Below, piece by piece: positions 27,656 to 34,282 of a stretch of 34,282 nucleotides of DNA (position 1 is its first letter; the number at the start of each line of letters is the position of its first letter). Source of the DNA: Nannocystis sp. (GTDB taxonomy: Bacteria > Myxococcota_A > Polyangia > Nannocystales > Nannocystaceae); contig NZ_JACCSO010000528.1 of the NCBI RefSeq assembly GCF_013812955.1, positions 1 through 34,282 of the forward strand, given 5' to 3'. The notes under the pieces were generated by a model, which was not told where the DNA came from, did no database searches, and was given only the letters and a program-made list of their open reading frames with translations. A program made the translations under genes and the position numbers.

Positions 27656-27661
27656 TAAGGT
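27656..27661 (+). promoter_or_regulatory. -10-like TAAGGT box 6 nt before the LRR lipoprotein gene
   Basis: TAAGGT, identical to the box before the first skp gene, ends 6 nt before the GTG at 27668. The gap to the upstream gene is only 23 nt and no Shine-Dalgarno sequence is seen. The -35 region is poor and lies inside the upstream gene. Confidence 0.3.
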
Positions 27662-27667
27662 TCGCAG

Positions 27668-29419
27668 GTGTCCGCAGCGAAGCGTCCGCCTGCCGCGAAG
27701 TCGTCCGCCGCGAAGTTGTGGGGCGCGAAGTCGTCCGCCGCGAAGTTGTGGGGCGCGCAGGTCGTCGCGCTCCTGTGGGCCGGCTGCGGTGGGGGCGGTC
27801 CGGACGAGCCCCCGAAGCCGGAGCCGCCGGTGTGCGAGGGCGAGATCGAGGTGCCCGACGAGCAGCTACGCGCGCTGTTGCTGGCGATCCTCGAGGACCC
27901 CGAGGCCTCGGACACGGACACCGACACCGGCGACCCCCAGGGCCTGAGCGCCGAGGCGCTGGCGGGCATCACCGGCCTGCAGGGGGCCCAGCGCGGCATC
28001 GTCGACCTGCGCGGCCTCGAGTGCGCGAGCAACCTGCGCAGCCTCGGTCTCGCGGGCAATGAGATCGCCGACCTCGGCCCGCTGGCGCCGCTGACCCTGC
28101 TGCGTGAGCTCGAGCTGTCCGATAATCCGATCACCGACCTGACGCCGCTCGCCGGCCTCGCGCAGCTGGAGAAGCTCGTGCTCGCCAGGTCGGGGGTGGC
28201 GGCGCTCGACGTGGTGGCCGGCATGACCGGGCTTCGCCACCTCGACGTCGCCGGCGGCAAGGTCGAGGATCTGCGGCCGCTCGCCAAGCTCGCCGGGCTC
28301 GAGTCGCTGGTGCTCTCGGACAATCAGATCGTCGACCTCGCGCCGCTGGCGGGGCTCGGCTCGTTGTTCGCGCTCGAGCTCGACGGCAATGCGATCGTCG
28401 ACCTCGCGCCGCTCGCGGCACTCACGGGCCTCGAGTACCTCGACCTCGACCGCAATCGCATCACCAGCCTCGCGGCCCTGGAGCCGCTCGAGCAGCTGCG
28501 TGACCTCGAGGCCAGCGACAACCTGCTGACCGGCACCGAGGGCCTGCGCGGCAAGTCGCAGCTGGTCGAGCTCTCGCTCGAGGTCAACCGGATCACGGCG
28601 CTCGAGGGGCTCGAGGACCTCGGCGCGCTGACCACGATCGACCTCGACAGCAACAAGCTCGAGCGCCTGGACAACCTCGAGCCGGTGCTGCGTCTGCGCA
28701 CGCTCAGCGCGCGCGACAACCCGATCCGTGACGTCGGCGCGCTCGCCGGGCTGCTCGAGCTGCGCCGGATCGATCTGCGCGACAACCCGGGCCTGCAAGC
28801 GCTCACGCCGCTGAAGTCGCTGGCGGCGCTCGACTTCCTCGGCGTCGGCGGCGAGCAGCTGGTCGTCGACCTCGCCCCGCTGGCGGGTCTGCCGGTGCTG
28901 CGCCAGATCGAGCTCGCGGACACCGCCGCGGCCGACTATGGCCCGCTGGCCAGCCTGCCTGCGCTGCGAAGCCTCAACCTCACCAGGGCGGGCCTCGGCC
29001 AGGCCGACCTCGCTTCTCTGGGGCAGCTCGTCGGGGTCACCACGCTGTCGATCAGCGGCACCAAGATCGACGACCTGCAGCCGCTCGCCGCCCTGGTCGC
29101 GCTCGAGAGCTTCAACGCCAGCGGGACCGCGATCACCACGCTCGCGCCGGTGCTGGCCTGGCCCCTGATCCAGAGCCTCGACCTCAGCGACACCGCGGTC
29201 GCCAGCCTCGAGGGCCTCGACCTGCTCGAGGACCTCAGCAAGGTCGAGGTCGACGGCACGCCGGTCAGCGACCTCGCGCCGCTGGTGGCCAACATCCGGT
29301 TTCGTAACGGTGACAGCGTCGACGTGCGCCGGACCGCGCTCGGTGAAGCGGCCTGCCCGGACATCGTGCTCCTGCGCGAGCGCAAGGCCGCGGTGGCCAC
29401 CGACCTCGCGTGCGAGTGA
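27668..29419 (+). CDS. Internalin-like leucine-rich-repeat lipoprotein
   Basis: A 583-residue exported protein. The signal region is unusual: a basic N-region containing AKSSAAKLWG twice, then a short hydrophobic stretch and lipobox (VVALLWAGC, Cys40). After a Pro/Glu linker and a Ser-Asp-Thr-rich patch (SDTDTDTGD), residues about 110-550 consist of roughly twenty 22-residue leucine-rich repeats of the internalin/SDS22 type (for example LAGLAQLEKLVLARSGVAAL and DLAPLAGLGSLFALELDGN). Many carry the DLxPLxxL spacing. It should form a long curved surface for protein binding at the cell surface. Two Cys near the end (EAACPDI, LACE) may cap the array. The partner is unknown. It converges with trpS. 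Confidence 0.85.
   Translation: MSAAKRPPAAKSSAAKLWGAKSSAAKLWGAQVVALLWAGCGGGGPDEPPKPEPPVCEGEIEVPDEQLRALLLAILEDPEASDTDTDTGDPQGLSAEALAGITGLQGAQRGIVDLRGLECASNLRSLGLAGNEIADLGPLAPLTLLRELELSDNPITDLTPLAGLAQLEKLVLARSGVAALDVVAGMTGLRHLDVAGGKVEDLRPLAKLAGLESLVLSDNQIVDLAPLAGLGSLFALELDGNAIVDLAPLAALTGLEYLDLDRNRITSLAALEPLEQLRDLEASDNLLTGTEGLRGKSQLVELSLEVNRITALEGLEDLGALTTIDLDSNKLERLDNLEPVLRLRTLSARDNPIRDVGALAGLLELRRIDLRDNPGLQALTPLKSLAALDFLGVGGEQLVVDLAPLAGLPVLRQIELADTAAADYGPLASLPALRSLNLTRAGLGQADLASLGQLVGVTTLSISGTKIDDLQPLAALVALESFNASGTAITTLAPVLAWPLIQSLDLSDTAVASLEGLDLLEDLSKVEVDGTPVSDLAPLVANIRFRNGDSVDVRRTALGEAACPDIVLLRERKAAVATDLACE
27695..27754 (+). repeat. Perfect 30-bp tandem duplication in the signal-peptide coding region
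   Basis: Two identical copies of a 30-bp unit starting GCGAAGTCGTCCGCC lie at 27695-27724 and 27725-27754. In frame they encode AKSSAAKLWG twice, doubling the basic N-region of the LRR lipoprotein signal. Confidence 0.9.
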
Positions 29420-29428
29420 GGCCCGGGC

Positions 29429-29476
29429 GGGCCGGCAAGGTATCCGGCCCGGACGGGGCCGGGAAGGTATCCGGCC
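29429..29476. terminator. Twin hairpins between converging LRR and trpS genes
   Basis: Two 20-bp copies of GGCCGGSAAGGTATCCGGCC (29430-29449 and 29457-29476, one mismatch, 27-bp period) each fold into a GGCCGG/CCGGCC stem with an 8-nt loop; the first stem extends to 7 bp. Their place between converging stop codons suggests a bidirectional 3'-end or terminator function, though neither has a T-run. Confidence 0.5.
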
Positions 29477-29488
29477 AGGGCGCCGCGC

Positions 29489-30568
29489 TCAGTGTTCGCG
29501 GCCGGGGTAGACCGGGCGCTTGCGGGCCTCGGCGCGGGCCTGGGTGGCCTGCACGAGGCCGGCCCACAGCGGCTCTAGGCCCATCGCCTCGCGCACGCGG
29601 CCGAGGGTCTCGTAGGCGACCTTGCGGGCGGTGATGGTTCCGTCGACGAGGATCTCCTCGACGCGGCCGCGGTCGCGGGCGAAGGCGGCGCGGCGCTCGC
29701 GAAACGGCGCGAGCACGGCGTCGATGGCGGTGATGATGCGGTCCTGGACGGCGGCGAAGCCGATGACGCCGCGGTCGTAGTCGCGGCGCAGGTCGTCGGC
29801 CTCGGCGGGGAGAAAGGCCTCGGAGAAGGCGAACAGCGGCGGGCGCCCGGGCTCGCCCGGGGCCGGGCCGGGCAGCGTACGCAGCTTGCGGGCGACCTCC
29901 TCGGACGAGTCCTCGAGGTTGATGGTGTTGCCGAGCGACTTGGACATCTTGTGTGCCGAGCCGTCGGGGATGGTGTTGACGCCGGGCAGGGACGGGGTGC
30001 TCGAGATGGTCGGCTGCGGGACGGCGAACACCGGGCCATAGGCCTCGTTGAAGTGCTGGGCGAGCTCCTGGGCGACCTGGACGTGGATCTCGTTGTCGCC
30101 GCCGACCGGCACGAGCTCGGCGTTGGCCATCAGGATGTCGGCGGCCTGCAGGACCGGATAACCGAGCAGGCCCATCGGCACCTCGGACTCGGCGAGGCCG
30201 GCGCTGCGGGCCATGTCCTTGATGGTGTCGATCTTCGAGAGGCGAGCGACCGGCGTCAGCATCTGCAGCAAGATCGCCAGGTCATAGACCGCGGGCACAC
30301 CCGACTGCAGGTAGATGGTGCTGCGGGCCGGGTCGATGCCGACGCTCAGCAGGTCGAGCACCATGCTGCGGACCCGGCCCGGGAGCTCTAGGATCTGCTC
30401 GCGCTTCGAGCGGGTCGTCAGCGAGTGCAGGTCGGCGACGATGAGGAAGCACTCGTGGCTGTCCTGCAGCGCCACCCGGTTTTGCAGGGTTCCGACCAGG
30501 TGGCCGAGGTGCAACGGACCGGTGGGGCGGTCACCGGTGAGCAGACGCGGTTTGCGGGCGACGGTCAT
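29489..30568 (-). CDS. trpS: Tryptophan-tRNA ligase
   Basis: TrpRS charges tRNA-Trp. The 359-residue class I synthetase shows the HIGH-type motif PTGPLHLGHLVG at residue 16, the Trp-binding region (LQMLTPVARLSKIDTIK and VGGDNEIHVQVAQELAQHFN), and a perfect KMSKS loop (SAHKMSKSLGN) near residue 208. Length is normal. The ATG at 30568 is well supported by AGGAG 5 nt upstream on this strand, so this gene is Shine-Dalgarno led. About 1.5 kb upstream on the same strand is tryptophanase, the enzyme that consumes the same amino acid; no shared regulation is visible. No T-box-like leader was recognised. Confidence 0.96.
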   Translation of the reverse strand: MTVARKPRLLTGDRPTGPLHLGHLVGTLQNRVALQDSHECFLIVADLHSLTTRSKREQILELPGRVRSMVLDLLSVGIDPARSTIYLQSGVPAVYDLAILLQMLTPVARLSKIDTIKDMARSAGLAESEVPMGLLGYPVLQAADILMANAELVPVGGDNEIHVQVAQELAQHFNEAYGPVFAVPQPTISSTPSLPGVNTIPDGSAHKMSKSLGNTINLEDSSEEVARKLRTLPGPAPGEPGRPPLFAFSEAFLPAEADDLRRDYDRGVIGFAAVQDRIITAIDAVLAPFRERRAAFARDRGRVEEILVDGTITARKVAYETLGRVREAMGLEPLWAGLVQATQARAEARKRPVYPGREH

Positions 30569-30696
30569 CGAGGCTCCTGGCCGCAGACCGAGTGGACCGC
30601 GACAAATTCATCGTCGGCGAAGCATGTACACGCGTCAAGTCAGCGAGCATGCGGCAGGTGGTGGCGCACGGTGCGGCGCAGGGGCTCGATGTAACC

Positions 30697-30710
30697 TGTC
30701 CGCAGGGACA
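30697..30710. repeat. Dispersed palindromic element, copy 3
   Basis: TGTCCGCAGGGACA in the 240-nt gap upstream of trpS. A related half (TGTCCCTGC) recurs 70 nt away at 30782. Confidence 0.45.
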
Positions 30711-30736
30711 TGCCGCGCGCGTGACCCGGCGTCGCA

Positions 30737-30774
30737 CAAACACAAAAGCGCCCGACCACGACGGGCCGGACGCT
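30737..30774 (-). terminator. Intrinsic terminator of the roadblock-like gene
   Basis: On the minus strand AGC-gtccg-GCCCG pairs with CGGGC-GCT around a 7-nt loop, followed by TTTTGTGTTT. The 5-nt bulge weakens the lower stem, but the T-rich tail and the place behind the stop at 30809 fit a terminator. The rest of the gap up to trpS shows no gene. Confidence 0.55.
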
Positions 30775-30784
30775 CCTTGCATGT

Positions 30785-30802
30785 CCCTGCACGTATGCAG
30801 GG
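30785..30802. repeat. 7-bp inverted repeat behind the roadblock-like gene
   Basis: CCCTGCA and TGCAGGG separated by CGTA, 7 nt past the stop codon at 30809. It could be an additional 3'-end hairpin. It shares TGTCCCTGC with the dispersed palindrome read in reverse. Confidence 0.45.
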
Positions 30803-30808
30803 TGTCTC

Positions 30809-31192
30809 TCAGCGGAGGGCTTCGCGCAGGCGGGGCAGGGTGTCGGGGATGACGACGCTGACGAGGATGCCGAGCTGCGCCTTGGTGCAGTCGACGGCCA
30901 TGCCCCAGCGGTACTTAACGTCCAGGTCGATGACGACGATCATGACGTTGCCGTCCTCACCGAGGCGCAGCATCGTCTGATGCAGGTAATCGGGGACGGG
31001 CAGGCCCGACTTCTTGATGGTCTCGCCGATGCGCTCGCAGAGGATGTTGAAGAGCGCGCAGGCCTTGGGGGAGCTGCGGATACCGGCGACCGACATGCCG
31101 GACGACTTGCTGAAAACGTCCGACGCGGCCAGGCCACCCATCAAGCCATCTTCCGTCTCGGCGAGGAGTGCATTTACGGTCTTCAGGTTCAT
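30809..31192 (-). CDS. Roadblock/LC7-like small protein
   Basis: A 127-residue protein without signal or membrane segment. The pattern GGLAASDVFSKSSGMSVAGI, a central helix (KACALFNILCERIGETIKK), then strands (NVMIVVIDLDVKYRWGMAVD, LGILVSVVIPDTL) and a final helix fits the MglB/roadblock fold, which in Myxococcota regulates small GTPases or accompanies two-component proteins. The assignment is from pattern only. AAGGA lies 7 nt before the ATG, so it is Shine-Dalgarno led. It follows the CheY-like gene on the same strand with a 195-nt gap containing a GAGGGGT/ACCCCTC inverted repeat near 31251-31271. Confidence 0.55.
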   Translation of the reverse strand: MNLKTVNALLAETEDGLMGGLAASDVFSKSSGMSVAGIRSSPKACALFNILCERIGETIKKSGLPVPDYLHQTMLRLGEDGNVMIVVIDLDVKYRWGMAVDCTKAQLGILVSVVIPDTLPRLREALR

Positions 31193-31387
31193 TTCGAGTT
31201 CCTTCGTGGTGCCTGCGGCGAGGGAGCGAGCGTTGAGCCTCCCGCATCGGCGAGGGGTTTTTTGGACCCCTCCGTCGCCATCCTAGCCGGCTTCCCGGGT
31301 GCACTCCATCATTTTCTGCCCCGCTGTCCCACACCTGCATGGGGGCTGGAGATGGCGAAGGAGATGGATGGATGGGCCCGGGGTTTT

Positions 31388-31855
31388 TTAGAAGCTCAGG
31401 CCACTGATCGGGTTGGGCTCGTCGTTTTGACTCTCTTTGAGGTAGTGCTGGGCGGCCCGGCGCAGCAGGGTCTTCAGCTCCTCGGTGTCCCAGGGCTTGG
31501 TGACGTACTGCCACATGAGGCCCTCGTTGAGTCCGCGGATGACCACGTTAATGTCCGCATAACCGGTGATCAGGATGCGGACCGGGGTCGGGTTGATGGC
31601 CTTCAGCTTGCCGAACAGCTCGACGCCGGTCATCTCGGGCATGCGCTGGTCGCTGAGGACCAGATGGATCTCCTTGTCGCGGAAGATCTGCAGCGCCTCG
31701 GCGCCGGAGTTCGCGGTGAAGACCTTGAACATGTCGCGAAAGCTCTCCTCGAGGGTATTGAGGATGCCGCGTTCGTCGTCGACGATGAGCAGGGTCAGCG
31801 TCTTCTTGGTCTCGGCTCCGATCGCGCCGGTCTTCTGATATTCCTTCCAGCTCAT
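31388..31855 (-). CDS. CheY-like single-domain response regulator
   Basis: A 155-residue receiver protein: an N-terminal stretch of about 19 residues (MSWKEYQKTGAIGAETKK), then a complete REC domain with the acidic pair in LLIVDDERG, the phospho-acceptor Asp in LVLSDQRMPEM, Thr in ILITGYAD, and Lys in YVTKPWDTEEL. No output domain follows, only a short polar tail. The RMPEMxGVELFxKLKxINPTPVRILITGYAD style is that of receivers paired with hybrid or NtrB-type kinases. GAGGTG lies 6 nt before the ATG, a good Shine-Dalgarno sequence. It lies downstream of the kinase and tryptophanase genes on the same strand, with a 232-nt gap holding the 27-bp repeats. Confidence 0.9.
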   Translation of the reverse strand: MSWKEYQKTGAIGAETKKTLTLLIVDDERGILNTLEESFRDMFKVFTANSGAEALQIFRDKEIHLVLSDQRMPEMTGVELFGKLKAINPTPVRILITGYADINVVIRGLNEGLMWQYVTKPWDTEELKTLLRRAAQHYLKESQNDEPNPISGLSF

Positions 31856-31953
31856 GCCACACCTCGCTTCGCCCTGGGCAGCTCACCCGGGGACAGAGTC
31901 TTAGAGCGCGAAATGCGCGGAGCGCGCCGGATGCTCCGGATGCACGTCGTGAG

Positions 31954-32061
31954 AATCAGGCGCGGACGCGCCGTGGAGCGAATCAGGCGCGGACGCGCCG
32001 TGGAGCGAATCAGGCGCGGATGCGCCGTGGAGCGAATCAGGCGCGGACGCGCCGTGGAGCG
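31954..32061 (-). repeat. Four tandem 27-bp repeats, each with a GC hairpin
   Basis: The unit AATCAGGCGCGGACGCGCCGTGGAGCG repeats at 31954, 31981, 32008 and 32035, followed by a truncated unit. Each contains GGCGCG-ga-CGCGCC, a 6-bp stem with a 2-nt centre. Only the third copy differs (GAT for GAC), which makes one G-T pair and so preserves the stem on one strand. The array fills the gap between tryptophanase and the CheY-like gene, which are both on the minus strand. The track ORFs across it (31852-32091 and others) are repeat artefacts. Confidence 0.93.
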
Positions 32062-32087
32062 AATCGCGTGAATGGGCGAAAGTGGGC

Positions 32088-33509
32088 TCACGGTAGACCT
32101 CCTCTACCATCGCCCGCGCCGCGCACGTAGCGAAATGTGGATGCGAAGTGGCGGATGCCGGGGGCCTCGACCTCGAAGCGCAGGCCGTGGCGCAGGGTCG
32201 GGCCCTTCTCCTCGAAGACGGTGCGGATCACGTCGGCCACGTATTCGAGGTGCTCGAAGGTGTAGACGCGGCGTGGGATGGTGACGCGGCACAGGTCGAG
32301 GTTCGGGCGGATGTTCTCCCCGGTGTCGGGGTCGCGGCCTATCAGCACGCTGCCGACCTCGACGGCCCGCACGCCGCCTTCCTTGTAGAGCTCGGCGCAG
32401 AGCAGCTGGGCCGGGAACTCGTCCTCGGGGACGTGGGGGAAGAACTTGCGGGCGTCGATGAAGACGGCGTGGCCGCCGATCGGCTCGACGATGGGGACCT
32501 TGAACTGCTGGAGGAGCTCGCCGAAGCGGCGGACCTGGCCGATGCGATAGGCGAGGTAGGACTCGTCGATGACCTCGCGCAGACCCTGCGCGAGGGCCTC
32601 CATGTCGGCGCCGGACATGCCGCCGTAGGTGTAGAAGCCCTCGAAGAGGATGGTCGGGGCCTTGAGGCGCTCGTACAGGAGGTCGTCGCGGACGGCGATG
32701 AAGCCGCCCATCGGGACCATGGCGTCCTTCTTGGCGCTCATGATGCACGCGTCGGTGTACCCGCACATCTCGCTGACGATCTCGGGCACGGACTTGTGGG
32801 CGTACTCCGGCTCGCGGATCTTGATGAAGTAGGCGTTCTCGGCGAAGCGTGCGGCGTCGAGCACGACCATCAGGCCGTACTGGTCGGCGACGCGGCGGAC
32901 CTCGCGGATGTTGGCCATCGACACCGGCTGGCCGCCGCCCGAGTTGCAGGTGACGGTGATCAGGATGTAGGCGACATGGCGGGCGCCGTACTCGCGGATC
33001 ACGCTCTCCAGGCGCGGGATGTCGATGTTGCCCTTGAACGGGTGGCTGCCGTCCGAGGTGCGCCCGGCGTCGATGGTGCAGTCGATCGCGCGGCCGCCGG
33101 CGAATTCGATGTGCGCCTTGGTCGTGTCGAAGTGCGAGTTGCCGGGCACGATCATGTGCTTTTTGATCAGCACGAAGTCGAAGACACGCTCGCCGGCGCG
33201 GCCCTGGTGGACCGGGATGGCGTAGCGGTAGCCCATGGTCTCGCGGATCTGCCGCTCCATCTCGAAGAAGGAGCGCGAGCCGGCGTAGGCCTCGTCGCCG
33301 ATCATCATGCGGCCGACCTGGCTGGCCGAGAGGGCCCCGGTCCCGCTGTCGGTGATCAGGTCGATGTAGACCTCGTGCGAGCCGAGGCGAAACAGGTTGT
33401 TGCCGCAGGCTTCGATCCGGCGGATGCGTTCCTCATAGGGAAGCAGCGAGATCGGCTCGACGACCTTCGCCCGGTACGGGATGATCTGTCGCTCGTGCTT
33501 CTTGTTCAT
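32088..33509 (-). CDS. tnaA: Tryptophanase (tryptophan indole-lyase)
   Basis: A PLP enzyme cleaving L-tryptophan to indole, pyruvate and ammonia. The 473-residue protein shows DLITDSGTGALS near residue 51, GDEAYAGSRSF near 71, VHQGRAGE near 99, the PLP-lysine in MSAKKDAMVPMGGF near 258, and the GGHAVFIDARKFFPHVPEDEFPAQ block. The close relative tyrosine phenol-lyase is disfavoured at two points. The phenol-binding Arg in its MERG segment is Val here (RAVEVGSVLIGRDP, as in tryptophanase RAVEIG). The C-terminal IRHF has the His typical of tryptophanase, where the lyase has Phe. The ATG overlaps the upstream kinase stop as ATGA, with GGAGGG nearby. No TnaC-like leader or tnaB permease is seen. 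Confidence 0.94.
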   Translation of the reverse strand: MNKKHERQIIPYRAKVVEPISLLPYEERIRRIEACGNNLFRLGSHEVYIDLITDSGTGALSASQVGRMMIGDEAYAGSRSFFEMERQIRETMGYRYAIPVHQGRAGERVFDFVLIKKHMIVPGNSHFDTTKAHIEFAGGRAIDCTIDAGRTSDGSHPFKGNIDIPRLESVIREYGARHVAYILITVTCNSGGGQPVSMANIREVRRVADQYGLMVVLDAARFAENAYFIKIREPEYAHKSVPEIVSEMCGYTDACIMSAKKDAMVPMGGFIAVRDDLLYERLKAPTILFEGFYTYGGMSGADMEALAQGLREVIDESYLAYRIGQVRRFGELLQQFKVPIVEPIGGHAVFIDARKFFPHVPEDEFPAQLLCAELYKEGGVRAVEVGSVLIGRDPDTGENIRPNLDLCRVTIPRRVYTFEHLEYVADVIRTVFEEKGPTLRHGLRFEVEAPGIRHFASTFRYVRGAGDGRGGLP

Positions 33510-34282
33510 GTGCCCTCCACGGAAGTGGTCTTGGGGGCCTCGGCGTCCACGGGGATGCGGATGAGGAAGGTGACCCCGGCCGTGTCGTTGCGGCGCACCG
33601 CGATCGTCCCACGGTGCTCCATGATGATCCGATAACTGATGGACAGGCCGAGGCCCGTGCCCTTGCCGACTGGCTTGGTGGTGAAGAACGGGTCGAAGAT
33701 CTTCGACATGTTCTCTTCGCTGATACCCTCGCCGGAGTCCGATACGGTGATCTCGACGAAGCCCTCGTGTTCGCGTGTCCGCACCGCGACCTCCCCGCCC
33801 CGCACGCTCGCGTCGATGGCGTTGTTCACCAGGTTTAGTACCACCTGATTGAGCTTCGCGGGGAAGCAGGAGTGCGGCCGGGTGAGCGCGAGGCCGGATA
33901 CCAAAGTCACGCCCTGATCGCGCGCGTTGTTGCTGAGGATCATCAATGTGTGGCGGATGCCTTCATCGATGTCCGCGGTCTGGAATTGGGCCTCGTCGAG
34001 TCGGGCAAAATTGCGCAGGCCGAGGACGATCTCGGCCATGCGGTCGAGGCCGATGAAGCTCTCCTCGAGCACCTTCTGGGTGCGCGCGAGCAGCTCGTCG
34101 ATCGGGCCCTCGTCGCGCTCCTTGCGGCGCACGACGTAGGTGAGGAAGTTCTCCAGCATGTCGATCTGATCGGCCGGGCGCAGGGCGGCGAGCTCGCCGC
34201 TGACCTCCTTGACGTCGGCGATCAGGCTCTTGTCGACGGTGAGGCGCTCGAGCACCAGTCGGCCGTTGGTGAGGCGCTCGCT
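33506..34282 (-). CDS. Sensor histidine kinase, C-terminal part (5' end outside window)
   Basis: The frame stays open to the window edge, so the GTG at 34255 in the track is not taken as the start. Visible are the second half of the dimerisation helices ([21 protein letters not shown], the style of NtrB/hybrid kinases) and the HATPase domain with N box [16 protein letters not shown]1 [11 protein letters not shown] box FDPFFTTKP and G2 [10 protein letters not shown]. The phospho-acceptor His and any sensor domain lie upstream of the window. Its stop overlaps the tryptophanase start by 4 nt, so kinase and enzyme are translationally coupled. The CheY-like protein downstream of tryptophanase is a plausible partner. 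Confidence 0.92.
   Translation of the reverse strand, partial: SERLTNGRLVLERLTVDKSLIADVKEVSGELAALRPADQIDMLENFLTYVVRRKERDEGPIDELLARTQKVLEESFIGLDRMAEIVLGLRNFARLDEAQFQTADIDEGIRHTLMILSNNARDQGVTLVSGLALTRPHSCFPAKLNQVVLNLVNNAIDASVRGGEVAVRTREHEGFVEITVSDSGEGISEENMSKIFDPFFTTKPVGKGTGLGLSISYRIIMEHRGTIAVRRNDTAGVTFLIRIPVDAEAPKTTSVEGT

Noticed and set aside
26718-32061. CRISPR arrays at the 13-, 21- or 27-bp repeats
   Set aside because: The repeats are directly adjacent with no unique spacers, and no cas gene is present.
31852-32110. Short repeat-bearing ORFs on the minus strand (RSTARPRLI, DSLHGASAP)
   Set aside because: They are translations of the 27-bp hairpin array in an intergenic gap, with no start signal or non-repeat domain.
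32088-33509. Tyrosine phenol-lyase as the identity of the PLP enzyme
   Set aside because: The phenol-binding Arg is replaced by Val in a RAVEVG context and the C-terminal His typical of tryptophanase is present.

Overview
The window is a very GC-rich bacterial chromosome segment. It most resembles the Myxococcota, probably a Nannocystales- or Polyangia-like lineage. The supporting signs are an FHA-domain enhancer-binding protein, a roadblock-like protein next to a CheY-like protein, lipoproteins with Asp-Thr and Cys-rich low-complexity regions, and the Lol-BamA-Skp-FabZ gene order. This assignment rests on gene content and style only; no rRNA or marker search was possible. No tRNA, rRNA, CRISPR array, transposase or phage gene was recognised.

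Layout. Positions 1-4.5 kb (+) hold the tail of a proline-rich tail-anchored protein, purC, a small holin-like membrane protein, purF, and prfB with its programmed +1 frameshift; the ORF track shows only the distal part of prfB. Positions 4.5-14.45 kb (+) form an outer-membrane biogenesis block: two LolC/E-type permeases, LolD, BamA, two tandem Skp/OmpH chaperones, FabZ and a small lipoprotein. Positions 14.45-15.2 kb contain no certain gene, but carry a structured stretch, a candidate 71-codon ORF and a strong intrinsic terminator. Positions 15.2-19.5 kb (+) hold an unusual FHA-AAA+ regulator lacking GAFTGA, then folP-cdaA-cdaR in overlapping order (folate and c-di-AMP).

Positions 19.5-25.2 kb separate cdaA-cdaR from glmM, which are contiguous in many bacteria. 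This insert holds a HAD phosphatase, CtaA (heme A synthase) and an EVE protein on the minus strand, then an HD phosphohydrolase, a nucleotidyltransferase-like protein, a second HAD protein, a 21-bp minisatellite and a Cys-rich lipoprotein on the plus strand. glmM follows, then a 13-bp minisatellite, a SUKH-like/Tudor-like protein and an internalin-like LRR lipoprotein. From 29.5 kb to the end everything is on the minus strand: trpS, a roadblock-like protein, a CheY-like receiver, a 27-bp hairpin repeat array, tryptophanase, and a histidine kinase cut by the window edge and translationally coupled to tryptophanase.

The most interesting signals are these. (1) A -10-like TAnnnT hexamer recurs 6-10 nt upstream of the start codons of genes that head transcription units, suggesting widespread leaderless mRNAs alongside Shine-Dalgarno-led genes. 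(2) The AAA+ regulator has lost the sigma-54-contacting loop and has a swapped Walker B pair. (3) A Gly-Trp-Glu-x-Pro motif is repeated in acidic, proline-rich insertions of both Lol permeases. (4) Tryptophanase is sandwiched between two-component signalling genes. (5) A terminator upstream of the regulator holds the stop codon of a small ORF in its loop. Several different minisatellites and a small dispersed palindrome occupy the gene borders.
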